Positions 17,746 to 26,783 are shown, counted from the stretch's first letter. The stretch is 41,768 bases of DNA from Candidatus Goldiibacteriota bacterium (GCA_938034975.1 CALHNI010000013.1:1-41768); one strand, 5' to 3'. A program made the numbers and translations. The notes: generated from the sequence alone by a model not told the origin.

Positions 17746-18432
17746 ATGAAATTCAAAAATTTTTTATTACTTCTCTGTTGCATTTTGTTTTTAATTTTTT
17801 CCTGTATATCAAAACAAAAAGAAATTATTTTGCCAATACCAGATGACTTAATTGTATTTTTGGATTATCATTCTGTTGAAAATGAAAAAGATTTTGGAAC
17901 TGTTGTTGCTGTATCAAGAAATATAAAAGGTAAATTAGAATTAATTTATAAAAAATTAAAAGAAGAACAGGAAATAAAACCAGGTGAAATAATAAGGTTT
18001 ACAAGTAAAATAAAACTTGTAAAAGGGGAAAAAATAAAAATTAAATTTAAAAATATTGTTAAAGAACTTGAAATCAAATATGAAAAATATCAGGCATTGC
18101 CACTTGGCGGCATAGAAACAAAATCCGCAATGTTCACAGATAATACATATTTTTATTCAACTAAATCAAAACAAAATTTTATAACAATGTACCACATAGC
18201 CAAAACAAAAGAAGCAAGTTTTGGCTTTCCTGGAAAAGATACTGTCTGGTTTGCTATTGCGTTTAAAAATAAAATAAAAATTTCGGATACAGAAGGAATT
18301 GTAACTTTAAAAAAATTTTCAGGGAAAAATAAAGAAATTTACTATGTTACAACTTACTATTACGATGAAAATTATAATTTTGTAGGTGGATTTCCCGGAT
18401 GGGAAGCACGTTATATACAGATTACAAAATAA
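17746..18432 (+). CDS. Predicted lipoprotein of unknown function
   Basis: A 228-residue protein from the ATG at 17746, which follows AAGGAGA; an in-frame start 54 nt upstream would lie inside the repeat and spoil the signal peptide. Residues 1-20 form a lipoprotein signal peptide ending in LIFSC, so the mature protein should be lipid-anchored. The body is Lys-rich and probably mostly beta strand, with GKDTVWFAIAFKNK and YYYDENYNFVGGFPGWEARY near the end. I do not recognise a family. It stands alone before the thi operon, which has its own promoter. Confidence 0.7.
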   Translation: MKFKNFLLLLCCILFLIFSCISKQKEIILPIPDDLIVFLDYHSVENEKDFGTVVAVSRNIKGKLELIYKKLKEEQEIKPGEIIRFTSKIKLVKGEKIKIKFKNIVKELEIKYEKYQALPLGGIETKSAMFTDNTYFYSTKSKQNFITMYHIAKTKEASFGFPGKDTVWFAIAFKNKIKISDTEGIVTLKKFSGKNKEIYYVTTYYYDENYNFVGGFPGWEARYIQITK

Positions 18433-18495
18433 AAAATTTTTTTGTTAATAAAATTTATTAGATAAGTATTTAATTTAAATAATTTCCAAAACCTA

Positions 18496-18523
18496 TTTAC
18501 AAAATTTATTCTTATATTATAAT
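18496..18523 (+). promoter_or_regulatory. Promoter of the thiSGHFE operon
   Basis: TTTACA (18496-18501), 16-bp spacer, TATAAT (18518-18523). The transcription start should be near 18530 and the thiS ATG is at 18542, so the leader is about 12 nt. That leaves room for AAGGAG but not for a TPP riboswitch. Confidence 0.75.
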
Positions 18524-18541
18524 TTATAAAAAGGAGATTTT

Positions 18542-18733
18542 ATGATATTTGTAAATGGAAAAAAAGAAAAAAATTATGATAATTTAGAAGAACTTATAAA
18601 TGCATTCAATTATAATAAAAAAAATATAGCAGTTTTAGTAAATGATAAAATTGTTAAAAAAGAAGACTGGAAGGATTTTAAAATAAATGATAACGATAGA
18701 ATTGAAATTGTGGGTTTTGTAGGTGGCGGATAA
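18542..18733 (+). CDS. thiS: Sulfur carrier protein ThiS
   Basis: A 63-residue ubiquitin-like sulfur carrier for the thiazole moiety of thiamine. It ends in the essential Gly-Gly (FVGGG), which is adenylated by ThiF and converted to a thiocarboxylate. It starts with MIFVNGKKEK and has the IAVLVNDKIVKKEDW middle strand typical of ThiS. AAAGGAG lies just before the ATG. It is the first gene of the five-gene thi operon. Confidence 0.93.
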   Translation: MIFVNGKKEKNYDNLEELINAFNYNKKNIAVLVNDKIVKKEDWKDFKINDNDRIEIVGFVGGG

Positions 18734-18781
18734 TAAAAGGACAGATTTTATAAAATTATTATATAAAATGGAGAATAAATT

Positions 18782-19543
18782 ATGGAATTTGAAATTGCGG
18801 GGAAAAAACTAAAATCAAGATTATTTATTGGCACAGGCAAATTGCCAACTTACAAAGTAATCCCTGAGATTATAAAAAAAACAGGAGTTGAAGTATTAAC
18901 AGTTGCTGTTCGTAGAATAAATCCTGAGGCAAAAATAGAAAATATACTTGACTATATCCCTGATAATATAACAATCATGGTGAATACTTCCGGGGCAAGA
19001 AATGCAGAAGAAGCAATAAAAATTGCAAAAGCAGGAAGTGAAATCATCGGGACCAAATGGATAAAAATTGAAATTGAAGCAGATACAAGATATTTAGCCC
19101 CTGATAATGAAGAAACAGTAAAAGCAACAGAAATTCTTGTAAAACAAGGGTTTTTTGTTTTTCCTTATATAACTCCGGATTTAATTACAGCAAAAAAACT
19201 TGAAAAATCTGGTGCAGCAGCAGTTATGCCACTTGGCTCTTTTATTGGGACAAACAAAGGAATAACATGTAAGACATTGTTAAGACCAATTATTGAAGAA
19301 GTAAATATACCGGTTATAATTGATGCTGGCATAGGGAGACCTTCTCATGCCGCAGAAGCAATGGAATTAGGAGCAGATGCAGTTTTAGTAAATACAGCAA
19401 TAGCAATCGCAAAAAACCCTGTTAACATGGCTATTGCAATTGATATGGCAGTTAAAGCAGGAAGATTGGCTTTTGAAAATGGTATTTTAGCAGAAAGAGA
19501 ATATGCAGAACCATCATCACCACTTACTGATTTTTTAAAATAG
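18782..19543 (+). CDS. thiG: Thiazole synthase ThiG
   Basis: ThiG condenses deoxyxylulose 5-phosphate, dehydroglycine and ThiS-bound sulfur into the thiazole phosphate. The 253-residue TIM-barrel protein shows SRLFIGTGKLP (12-22), the Schiff-base lysine in TKWIKIEIE (Lys95), AAAVMPLGSFIG and the phosphate-binding VIIDAGIGRPSHAAEAMELGAD segment. AATGGAG precedes the ATG. It sits 48 nt after thiS. Confidence 0.95.
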   Translation: MEFEIAGKKLKSRLFIGTGKLPTYKVIPEIIKKTGVEVLTVAVRRINPEAKIENILDYIPDNITIMVNTSGARNAEEAIKIAKAGSEIIGTKWIKIEIEADTRYLAPDNEETVKATEILVKQGFFVFPYITPDLITAKKLEKSGAAAVMPLGSFIGTNKGITCKTLLRPIIEEVNIPVIIDAGIGRPSHAAEAMELGADAVLVNTAIAIAKNPVNMAIAIDMAVKAGRLAFENGILAEREYAEPSSPLTDFLK

Positions 19544-19552
19544 GCTCAATAA

Positions 19553-20650
19553 ATGTTCAAAGAAATACTTCAAAAAGAAAAAGAGTTTTTTTTAAATTTT
19601 AAAAATTATGATAATCACATTAATGATATTTTTATAAAAGAAAAAATTACAAAACAAGACTTTTTAAAATTGCTATTTAATGAAGATGATTTGATTCTTG
19701 AAAAAATGGCATTAGAGTCAAAAATAATCACAGATAAATTTTTTGGAAAGACAATTTTACTTTACGCACCGCTTTATATATCAAATTACTGTGAAAATGA
19801 ATGTGTGTATTGTGGGTTTTCAGCTTTGAACAGGGAACTAAAAAGGAAAAAACTTAAACTTGAAGAAATTGAAAAGGAAATGATTATTTTAAAAGAAAAA
19901 AGTTTTAATACAATTTTACTTTTAACAGGAGATGACAGGATAAACTCTGATATTGATTATATAGCTGAAGCCATAAAAATTGCAAAAAAATATTTTTCAG
20001 AAATTTTAATAGAAATTTATGCTTTAACTTATGAAGAATATAAATATTTGGTTGAATTAGGACTTACAGGGCTTACAATTTATCAGGAAACGTACGATGA
20101 AAAATTATATGATAAACTTCATTTAGCAGGACCTAAAAAAAATTTTAATTTCAGGTTAGAAGCCCCTGATAGAGCAGCTAAAGCAGGAATAAAGGAAATA
20201 AATATTGGATGCCTTTTGGGACTTAATAAAAATGCGGTATTTGATGTTTACTTAACGGCAATTCATGCTGATTATTTACTGAGAAAATATCCTGATATTG
20301 AAATTTCTATATCATATCCAAGAATTCAACCAGCAGAAGCAAAAATAAAAATAGAAAATTTTGTAAGTGACAGAAATTTTTTGCGTTATATAACTGCAAC
20401 ACGAATTTTTTTACAAAGGGTTGGACTTAATGTATCAACAAGGGAAAAAGAGATCATACGCGATAATTTAATAGGATTGGGTATTACAAAAATGTCTGCC
20501 GGTTCAAAAACTACGGTGGGTGGTTATCATTTAAATACAAAAGATAAAGGACAATTTGAAATCAGCGATAAAAGAAGCGTTGAAGAAATAATTGAAGTTA
20601 TAATAAAAAAAGGTTACAGACCAGAATTTACAAACTGGGTTAAAATATGA
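19553..20650 (+). CDS. thiH: Tyrosine lyase ThiH (2-iminoacetate synthase)
   Basis: A radical SAM enzyme that cleaves tyrosine to give dehydroglycine for ThiG, the anaerobic route (aerobes use ThiO). The 365-residue protein has the cluster motif YCENECVYCGF with Cys80, Cys84 and Cys87 (CX3CX2C). Also seen are GLTIYQETYDEKLYDKLH and the C-terminal GGYHLNTKDKGQFEISDKRS typical of ThiH. It begins 9 nt after thiG and overlaps thiF by 4 nt (ATGA). Its presence fits an anaerobic or low-oxygen lifestyle. Confidence 0.93.
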   Translation: MFKEILQKEKEFFLNFKNYDNHINDIFIKEKITKQDFLKLLFNEDDLILEKMALESKIITDKFFGKTILLYAPLYISNYCENECVYCGFSALNRELKRKKLKLEEIEKEMIILKEKSFNTILLLTGDDRINSDIDYIAEAIKIAKKYFSEILIEIYALTYEEYKYLVELGLTGLTIYQETYDEKLYDKLHLAGPKKNFNFRLEAPDRAAKAGIKEINIGCLLGLNKNAVFDVYLTAIHADYLLRKYPDIEISISYPRIQPAEAKIKIENFVSDRNFLRYITATRIFLQRVGLNVSTREKEIIRDNLIGLGITKMSAGSKTTVGGYHLNTKDKGQFEISDKRSVEEIIEVIIKKGYRPEFTNWVKI

Positions 20651-21258
20651 AAAAATTTAAAAAAATGCTTTTAAGTTATTTTAATAAAAATCAATTAAGT
20701 AAAATAAAAAACACAAATTTATTAATAATAGGTTGTGGTGGACTTGGGTCAAACGTTGCAAATAATCTTATAAGATGTGGTTTTGAAAAATTTATTCTTA
20801 TAGATTATGACAGGGTTTCTTTTAAAAATTTAAACAGACAGTTTTTTTTTCAACACCAGTGTGGTGAAAGAAAAACTACGGCTTTAAAAAAAAATATGTT
20901 AAAAATAAATCCTGATATTAAAATAAAGATAATAAATGATAAAATTGATGAATATAAATTGGAAAAAATATTAAATAACGAAAAGATAGATATAATTATA
21001 GAAGCAGTTGATTGTGAGAAAACAAAAAAAATGATTTTTGAAAAATGCTTATATTTAAATAAAAAAATAGTATGCGCATCAGGTATTGCAGGCACAGGAG
21101 ATTGTGAAAATATAAAAATAAAAAGGGGCAAAAATTTTTCAATTGTTGGAGATATGAAAAAATCAATAAAAAAATACAAGCCTCTTGCTCCAAAAGTTTC
21201 TGCTGTTGCAAGTTTTCAGGCAGACGAAGTATTAAGGATGGTTTTAAAAAATGCATAA
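20647..21258 (+). CDS. thiF: ThiS adenylyltransferase ThiF (short family-2 form)
   Basis: An E1-like enzyme that adenylates the C terminus of ThiS. The nucleotide-binding IIGCGGLGSNVA (27-38) and IDYDRVSFKNLNRQFFF (52-68) with Asp53/Asp55, Asn63, Arg64 and Gln65 are intact. At 203 residues it is about 50 shorter than E. coli ThiF and lacks the CXXC zinc-binding pairs. That matches the short ThiF family 2 common beside thiH in anaerobes. It overlaps thiH by 4 nt and thiE by 8 nt. Confidence 0.9.
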   Translation: MKKFKKMLLSYFNKNQLSKIKNTNLLIIGCGGLGSNVANNLIRCGFEKFILIDYDRVSFKNLNRQFFFQHQCGERKTTALKKNMLKINPDIKIKIINDKIDEYKLEKILNNEKIDIIIEAVDCEKTKKMIFEKCLYLNKKIVCASGIAGTGDCENIKIKRGKNFSIVGDMKKSIKKYKPLAPKVSAVASFQADEVLRMVLKNA

Positions 21259-21901
21259 AAAAATAATGCTGAAAGAATTTAATAAAAAAAATATTTATTG
21301 CATTACTGCTGAAAAATTTTCAAAAGGTAGAAGTAATATAGAAGTAGTAAAAAAAATGCTTTCAGCAGGTATTAAAATTATTCAATATCGTGAAAAAAAT
21401 AAAAGTTTTAAAGAAAAATTAAAAGAATGTTCAATCATAAGAAAATTAACACAAAAGAAAAGAGCAATCTTTATTATAAATGATCATCCGGATTTGTGTT
21501 TAATGGTTAAAGCTGATGGGGTACATTTGGGTCAGGATGATTATCCTATTCAGGCAGTAAGAAAAATAATTGGTAGGAGATATATTATTGGAATATCAAC
21601 ACATTCGCCTGAGCAGTATAAAAAAGCAGTAAAAGATGGAGCAGATTATGCAGGGGTCGGTCCTTTATTTGAGACACATACAAAAGATGATGTTATGGCA
21701 CCTGTTGGGCTTTCTTATTTAAAGTGGGTAGTAAAAAATGAAATAATACCATTTGTAGCAATAGGCGGGATAAAAGAAAATAACATTGATAAAGTAATAA
21801 AAGCAGGGGCAAAATGCATTTGTCTTGTTACTGAAATCACAGGAGCAGATGATATAAAAAAGAAAATAGAAAATTTAAGAAAAAAAATCTTATCCGAATA
21901 A
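21251..21901 (+). CDS. thiE: Thiamine-phosphate synthase ThiE
   Basis: ThiE joins HMP-PP and thiazole phosphate into thiamine monophosphate. The 216-residue TIM barrel has YCITAEKFS at the start, IQYREKNKSFKEK (44-56), INDHPDLCLMVKADGVHLGQDD (77-98), YAGVGPLFETHTKDD and the C-terminal VAIGGI phosphate-binding loop. The first ATG overlaps thiF; a second in-frame ATG at 21266 is also possible. It ends 5 bp from the convergent TolB-OmpA gene, so the two transcripts must terminate in or across each other. Confidence 0.93.
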   Translation: MHKKIMLKEFNKKNIYCITAEKFSKGRSNIEVVKKMLSAGIKIIQYREKNKSFKEKLKECSIIRKLTQKKRAIFIINDHPDLCLMVKADGVHLGQDDYPIQAVRKIIGRRYIIGISTHSPEQYKKAVKDGADYAGVGPLFETHTKDDVMAPVGLSYLKWVVKNEIIPFVAIGGIKENNIDKVIKAGAKCICLVTEITGADDIKKKIENLRKKILSE

Positions 21902-21906
21902 AAAAA

Positions 21907-23556
21907 CTACCAAGATTTTGTTTTTTTCGGCTTTTGACCAGATTTAAAAATTTTCTGGAAAAAATTTAATTTGGGAGTTGGAGTTGGTGTTGGTGTAAAA
22001 GTTGGTTCTGCTGTTGGTGTTTCTGTCGGTGTCAAAGTTGGTTGTTCTATTTTTATATTTAACTCTGATTTATCAAGAATAATAATTATTTCGGCACGCC
22101 TGTTTTTATATTTATTTTCTTCAGAATCATTGGGAACTATAGGTTTTGTTTCGGCATAACCTTTTGTTAAAATTCTATTAGTGGCAATGCCATGTTTTTT
22201 ATGTAAATATTTTTTTACTTCTTTTGCCCTAGCAATTGATAGTTCAAGGTTTGAAGGGAACTGTTTGGTTTTTATCGGGTCATTATCAGTGTGTCCTTCT
22301 ATTTTTATAGATGATTTTTTGAATTTTTTTATAATTTTTACCATATCGTCAAGCACAGGATAAAATTCAGGTTTTATATCAGCATAAGCACTGTCAAAAT
22401 GAATAACTGGATAAAAAAGCAGTATGTTATCTTTTCTTATAACAGATACTTTTAATTCTTCATAAGAAGGTTTTATAACTTCTGTAATTTGGGGAACAGG
22501 TGTCTCATAAACAGGAGGAGTTAAATCATAAGGCAAAGTTGGTTGTTCAACAGCGCTTTCTTCCAAATCTATTATTTTATCCAGGGCTTCTTCTTTTTTT
22601 ACGGGTTTTTCTATGACCGGGGTTGATGTTGGTAAAGGTTCTGCGAGTATTCTTGAAAGGAAAGAAGGGCATACACCGCCTGATGTTGTGATTTTTACTT
22701 TTTCACTGCCATCTAAATTCATAATCCATATTTCGGGCTGAAATTTATCTGTTACAGAACTTGTAAAAAGTATTTTTCTGTCATCATAGGCAAAACAAGG
22801 AGAAAAACTTTTTCCATCATAGGTTAATTGTTTTTCGGATTTTGTATTTAAATCATAAAGATGTATATTAACATTTCCTTCTTCAATTACTGTATAAAGT
22901 ATTTTTTTCCCGTCTTTTGAAAAGCAACAACTGCCGGATTTTTTATTTATATAATTTGTAATTTTTATGTCCTGTTTGTCAAAAAGGGTTCGCATATAAA
23001 TGTTATAGGTAGATTCGTTTTCTATTTTGGCATATACAAATTTATTTTCAAAAGATAAAGAAGGTGCAAAACTATCATTATCTTCAGTAAGGGCAATCTG
23101 ATTATATCCATCAATATCAATTTTCCAGATATTTTTAAATCTGGAGTAAATTATAAATTTTAATTCTTTATCCCATGAAGGAGCATTGCCTATATTAAAA
23201 TTATTCACATCAGCATCAATGGGCGCTTTATCATAGGTTATCTGATTTGTTTTGTTATATTTAAGGTCTCCAATCCATAAATTATATTCATTTCCGGAAT
23301 TTACCCAGTAAGCGATATACCAGCCATCAGGTGATGCAGAAGGAAACCATTTGCTTTGGTTATCAGCAAATAATTCCTGTTTGCCAGTGCCATCTGAGTT
23401 GATCCAGTAAAGATGGCCATTGAATGTATAAACAATTTTTTCAAACTTTGGGACAGGAGTGCTGGTAGGAGTAGGTGTTGGTTTAGGGGGTTCGGCTTTT
23501 TTTGCGCAATTTATTATTAATAATAAAACCAGAAAAAATAGATTAATTTTTTTCAT
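21907..23556 (-). CDS. TolB-like beta-propeller lipoprotein with C-terminal OmpA domain
   Basis: A 549-residue envelope protein. A hydrophobic signal ends in LIINC, a lipobox-like site with an unusual Asn before the Cys. A Pro/Thr-rich linker (PTPTPTSTPVP) follows, then a TolB-like propeller (about 35-300) built from repeats such as ADNQSKWFPSASPDGWYIAYW. Next is a second linker and an OmpA/Pal-type peptidoglycan-binding domain (about 385-500) with IEGHTDNDPI, SIARAKEVKKYL and KNRRAEIII. It ends in another Thr/Pro-rich tail (TPTPTPTPK). It resembles TolB and Pal joined in one chain. It overlaps the upstream propeller gene by 14 nt. The domain calls are firm; the role in envelope integrity is inferred. 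Confidence 0.87.
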   Translation of the reverse strand: MKKINLFFLVLLLIINCAKKAEPPKPTPTPTSTPVPKFEKIVYTFNGHLYWINSDGTGKQELFADNQSKWFPSASPDGWYIAYWVNSGNEYNLWIGDLKYNKTNQITYDKAPIDADVNNFNIGNAPSWDKELKFIIYSRFKNIWKIDIDGYNQIALTEDNDSFAPSLSFENKFVYAKIENESTYNIYMRTLFDKQDIKITNYINKKSGSCCFSKDGKKILYTVIEEGNVNIHLYDLNTKSEKQLTYDGKSFSPCFAYDDRKILFTSSVTDKFQPEIWIMNLDGSEKVKITTSGGVCPSFLSRILAEPLPTSTPVIEKPVKKEEALDKIIDLEESAVEQPTLPYDLTPPVYETPVPQITEVIKPSYEELKVSVIRKDNILLFYPVIHFDSAYADIKPEFYPVLDDMVKIIKKFKKSSIKIEGHTDNDPIKTKQFPSNLELSIARAKEVKKYLHKKHGIATNRILTKGYAETKPIVPNDSEENKYKNRRAEIIIILDKSELNIKIEQPTLTPTETPTAEPTFTPTPTPTPKLNFFQKIFKSGQKPKKTKSW

Positions 23557-24610
23557 CTACTTCACCGGTCTTTTTATTCTTTGCTGGATTTTTTATTTTA
23601 ATTTCAGCGCATAAAGGAAAATATGCCTTAAAATGATAGGTCAACTGCTTTTTTTCCTGGGTCTGTATGTTTAATTTATATATATCATTATTTTCAACAA
23701 AAAAGATTGTGTTTAAATCCTTATACCAGAAAGGACTGTTTCCTTTTGTTTTTGTGATTTGTTTTAAATTATTACCATTTTGATCAGCGATAAATATATT
23801 AGGGCCATCTTTTTCATCTGATATAAAAGCAACGAATCCATTTATATTGCCAGGCGAACTCCAAGATATATCATTAAAAGGATAGTAAGTTTGTTTAATT
23901 TTTTTTCTATCGGTTCCGTTAAAAAAGCAGGAAATTATATCAGTATTGTTAAATAAAACTATCCTGTCATTTGTTATCCAGTCAAAAGCAGGGTATATAA
24001 TTAAACTTTTTTCAATCTGAACAGGATTTCTTCCATCATATAACATAATCCATAAGCCATTATGATTTTTTGTTTTTTCTCTTGAATACAAAATTTTTGA
24101 TTTATCAGGGGATAGTTTAAACATGGTGATATCATGAGTTGAAGTTAAGGCAAAAGGGTTATTGCCTTCCAGATCTGTCTGCCATATATCATCATTTAAA
24201 ATAAATAATAAATAATCGCCGTCTTTTAGCCATCCTATTTTTCCGCGGTTATACAGGTCTATTTTATTTTTGGGATTTTCTTCAAAAGTAAGTTGTTTTA
24301 AATTTCTTCCTTCTGGATCCATAACCCAAAGGTTTGCAGCGCCGCTTCTGTCAGAGAAAAAAGCAATTAAATCACCTTTTGGTGATACAGAGGGACACCA
24401 GTTGTTTCCTTCTTTTGTTAAGATTAATTTATTTTCCCCGTTTAAGTCCATTGAAGCAATCTGAAAGAAATTTCTACTATCTTCAAAAACATAAAAAATT
24501 TTCTCTTTATAAATAAAATCATCATCTGATTGATTTTGTGCAGATACATTTAAAAGAATAAAATATAAAATTATTAAGAAAAAACATAGTTTTCTTATAA
24601 TTATTGACAT
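23543..24610 (-). CDS. Exported TolB-like beta-propeller protein
   Basis: A 355-residue protein with a signal peptide (about 1-24, ending at VSA-QNQ) and a WD40-like (PD40) propeller. Its blades contain typical strings such as CPSVSPKGDLIAFFSDRSG, NLWVMDPEGRNLKQLTF, MFKLSPDKSKILYSRE and NIFIADQNGNNLKQIT. It lacks the OmpA domain of the next gene, with which it overlaps by 14 nt. The pair looks like a duplicated propeller in one operon. A periplasmic role akin to TolB is inferred; no tolA, tolQ or tolR is visible here. Confidence 0.83.
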   Translation of the reverse strand: MSIIIRKLCFFLIILYFILLNVSAQNQSDDDFIYKEKIFYVFEDSRNFFQIASMDLNGENKLILTKEGNNWCPSVSPKGDLIAFFSDRSGAANLWVMDPEGRNLKQLTFEENPKNKIDLYNRGKIGWLKDGDYLLFILNDDIWQTDLEGNNPFALTSTHDITMFKLSPDKSKILYSREKTKNHNGLWIMLYDGRNPVQIEKSLIIYPAFDWITNDRIVLFNNTDIISCFFNGTDRKKIKQTYYPFNDISWSSPGNINGFVAFISDEKDGPNIFIADQNGNNLKQITKTKGNSPFWYKDLNTIFFVENNDIYKLNIQTQEKKQLTYHFKAYFPLCAEIKIKNPAKNKKTGEVDEKN

Positions 24611-24637
24611 TTTTACCTCTATTTAATAATTTACTTT

Positions 24638-24666
24638 ATAATATAAGGTTTTTTTATTAAAGTCAA
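24638..24666 (-). promoter_or_regulatory. Promoter of the two TolB-like genes
   Basis: On the minus strand: TTGACT (24666-24661), 17-bp spacer, TATTAT (24643-24638). It lies about 28 nt before the ATG at 24610, with AGAGGT just upstream of the start. Confidence 0.65.
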
Positions 24667-24681
24667 GATTAAAAGTTTTGA

Positions 24682-24857
24682 CCTGAAAATTGCAATAAAA
24701 ATTGCAATTATTAAAATAAAAAATATGAAAAAAATATTATTAAAAAAACTTATATTTAAGAACTGGTAAACAAAATAATGCATCATAAAATAAATAATAT
24801 GAATAAAAATATTTTATTTTTCCACAAAAACGTGCCTACTAATAATGCGTTTTTATG
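24682..24857 (+). repeat. Dispersed hairpin-capped repeat, copy 6
   Basis: The 5' hairpin is CCTGAAAATTGCAAT...ATTGCAATT. A weaker core has CAAAATAATGCATCATAAAATAA. A 3' hairpin CACAAAAACG...CGTTTTTATG ends near 24857. It lies between the TolB-like operon promoter and tRNA-Gln. The remaining 60 bp up to the tRNA show nothing further. Confidence 0.75.
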
Positions 24858-24915
24858 AATAAGATTAAAAAGACAAAAAAATAATATTTTTAGGAGATAA
24901 AAAAATAAAAATTTC

Positions 24916-24992
24916 TGGCTGGGCGGGGTGGACTCGAACCACCATAATGTCAGGACCAAAACCTGATGCCTTGCCAGTTTGGCGACCGCCCA
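24916..24992 (-). tRNA. tRNA-Gln (anticodon TTG)
   Basis: On the minus strand the acceptor stem TGGGCGG (24992-24986) pairs with CCGCCCA, followed by G73 and an encoded CCA (24918-24916). The anticodon arm is TCAGG-TTTTGGT-CCTGA, giving anticodon TTG, which reads CAA. The T arm contains GGTTCGAGTCC. D-arm bases GCCAAACTGGCAAGGC match the usual glutamine tRNA pattern. Confidence 0.93.
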
Positions 24993-25006
24993 AGTATTTT
25001 GACAAA

Positions 25007-25034
25007 ATTATATCAAAATATTAAAGTTTGTAAA
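25007..25034 (-). promoter_or_regulatory. Promoter of tRNA-Gln
   Basis: On the minus strand: TTTACA (25034-25029), 16-bp spacer, TATAAT (25012-25007), about 15 nt before the mature 5' end. The tRNA therefore need not depend on read-through from the GT9 gene that ends 19 bp upstream. Confidence 0.65.
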
Positions 25035-25052
25035 ATATTTTTTTATAAAAAT

Positions 25053-26081
25053 TTATTTAATTATTTCAAGCAACACATTAAAAACAATGTCAGGTTTTAT
25101 TTCTTTCATACAAATAATATTTTGACATTTGGTTTTATCGCATGGTCTGCATTTTACATCAGCGAATAATATTTTATTATTTTCATCTCCAAATGCCCAG
25201 CCATTTTCATTTGTGGGACCAAACAAACCTATTGTTTTAATATCAAATGAAGTTGCTATGTGCCTGACTCCATTATCATTTGAAATCAAAATATTACCAT
25301 GATAAATTATGGAAGCAAGAGTTCTTAAATCAACCTGTGGTATAATAAAGACAGGCAGGTTATCAAAAAAATTCAAAATATTTTCATCACCTGGCCCCCA
25401 CAGAAGGATCATTTTGGCATTTTTGATTTTCTTGTTAATTAAATTAATAAGTTCAATCCAGTTTTCAACAGGCCATCTTTTTGTTTTCCATGTTCCTGAA
25501 ACAGATAATAAAATTTTTTTATCATTATATTTTATTTTATATTTTTTATAAAAAAAATTTCCTGTTTTAATTTCTTCGGGTGTTAATCTTAATATTGGTT
25601 TTTCATTTGTTTTAATAAATTTAAAACCGAGTAAAGAAGCAAGATAAATATATTTATTTACAACATATGAATTTTTTTCTTTGTAATCAATCCTTTTGTT
25701 GTAAAGATAATTTAAAAGATATCTTCTTGCATCTTTTATTTTAAATCCAATTTTTTGTTTTGCTTTAATATAATATGATATATAAGCAGAATAATAACTA
25801 CTTTCAAAATCAAGAAAATAGTCATAAGTTATATGTGAAAACCTATCCTTGAACCATTTTTTCATTGCAACAATTTTTAAAAATTTTGAAAGTTTTGGGT
25901 ATTTTTCTTCAAAAATAATAATTTTATCTATGAAAGGATTATTTTTTAAAATTGCAGATGCTTTGGGACCGACAAAATAATGAATTTCGCTTTCCGGGAA
26001 GTTTTCTTTTATTTTTTTTATTGATGGTGTAGTAAGTAAAACATCGCCAATAGCACCTATTTTAAATATCAGAATTTTCAT
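25053..26081 (-). CDS. Glycosyltransferase family 9 (heptosyltransferase-like)
   Basis: A 342-residue GT-B enzyme of family GT9, which in diderms adds heptose or related sugars to the lipopolysaccharide core. It begins with the signature ILIFKIGAIGDVLLTTPSI (3-21). Other features are NPFIDKII, LLSVSGTWKTKRWPVENW in the nucleotide-sugar half, and the C-terminal ISNDNGVRHIATSFDIKTIGLFGPTNE. A Cys-rich piece CRPCDKTKCQNIICM near the end is also typical of this family. It follows a LolA-like gene by 12 nt on the same strand. The sugar specificity cannot be told. Confidence 0.9.
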   Translation of the reverse strand: MKILIFKIGAIGDVLLTTPSIKKIKENFPESEIHYFVGPKASAILKNNPFIDKIIIFEEKYPKLSKFLKIVAMKKWFKDRFSHITYDYFLDFESSYYSAYISYYIKAKQKIGFKIKDARRYLLNYLYNKRIDYKEKNSYVVNKYIYLASLLGFKFIKTNEKPILRLTPEEIKTGNFFYKKYKIKYNDKKILLSVSGTWKTKRWPVENWIELINLINKKIKNAKMILLWGPGDENILNFFDNLPVFIIPQVDLRTLASIIYHGNILISNDNGVRHIATSFDIKTIGLFGPTNENGWAFGDENNKILFADVKCRPCDKTKCQNIICMKEIKPDIVFNVLLEIIK

Positions 26082-26093
26082 TAGAATAAAAAA

Positions 26094-26783
26094 TTATTTG
26101 CCTGATTCCATCATTTTTTTTATCGTTTTTTTAATCATTTTTTCATCAGGCATATTGTTTTTTTTTGATGAATTTTCTCCAAAAATTTTTTTCATATCAG
26201 TAAATCTGATATTTTTATCAGGGGAAAATTTATCATCAGAAATTTTTACATCCTTTTTTAATTCAAGAATTTCTGTGATAGTTGATATACCTTCAACATT
26301 TGTTATGGACTTAATAATAAAATTATCCTTTTTACTTTTCCATTCTTTTATAGAAAATTTAATACCGTCAATTGTGCAGTCAAACTCAATTATCTCACAT
26401 TCATTATTGTTTATTGTTTCTGTTCCGGATTTTTTGACATTTTTTCTGCATTTTTCAAGTTCTAAATTATTTTTTTCCGGATTTTGTTTGCTTTCAAACG
26501 GGTATTTAATTCCTTGTTTTTGATCAGGGTTTATTACATAAACATAATTTTTATCAATAATTGTGATAAACTGGTTACCTGATGCATCTTTACCTTCTAT
26601 GCGCATTTTTCCTGATTTATAAAATGTTTTTTGGTTTAAAATTTGTTTTCCGGCAGGACTTTCCATGGTAATTTTAGAAGTCCATTCCGCGCTTTTAAAA
26701 GGTATGTGGGAAAATAATTCTTCTTTTGCGTAAACAGAAAAAACTAAAACAAAAATAAAAAAAATCAAAAAATATTTTTTCAT
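26094..26783 (-). CDS. Periplasmic LolA/DUF4412-like protein
   Basis: A 229-residue exported protein with a signal peptide (1-19, FSVYA-KEE). The mature part is a run of beta strands, for example WTSKITMESPAGKQILNQKTFYKSGKMRIEG, QFITIIDKNYVYVINPDQKQGIKYPF and IEFDCTIDGIKFSIKEWKS. This is the pattern of the outer-membrane lipoprotein carrier (LolA/LolB) fold and of DUF4412. The tail is Lys/Met-rich. AAAGGAGGC lies before the ATG. Placement just upstream of a GT9 gene fits envelope biogenesis. The fold call rests on pattern only. Confidence 0.55.
   Translation of the reverse strand: MKKYFLIFFIFVLVFSVYAKEELFSHIPFKSAEWTSKITMESPAGKQILNQKTFYKSGKMRIEGKDASGNQFITIIDKNYVYVINPDQKQGIKYPFESKQNPEKNNLELEKCRKNVKKSGTETINNNECEIIEFDCTIDGIKFSIKEWKSKKDNFIIKSITNVEGISTITEILELKKDVKISDDKFSPDKNIRFTDMKKIFGENSSKKNNMPDEKMIKKTIKKMMESGK

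Noticed and set aside
18433-18541. Possible TPP riboswitch before thiS
   Set aside because: The promoter sits so close to the ATG that the leader is about 12 nt, and no CTGAGA...ACCTGA-like thi box is present.
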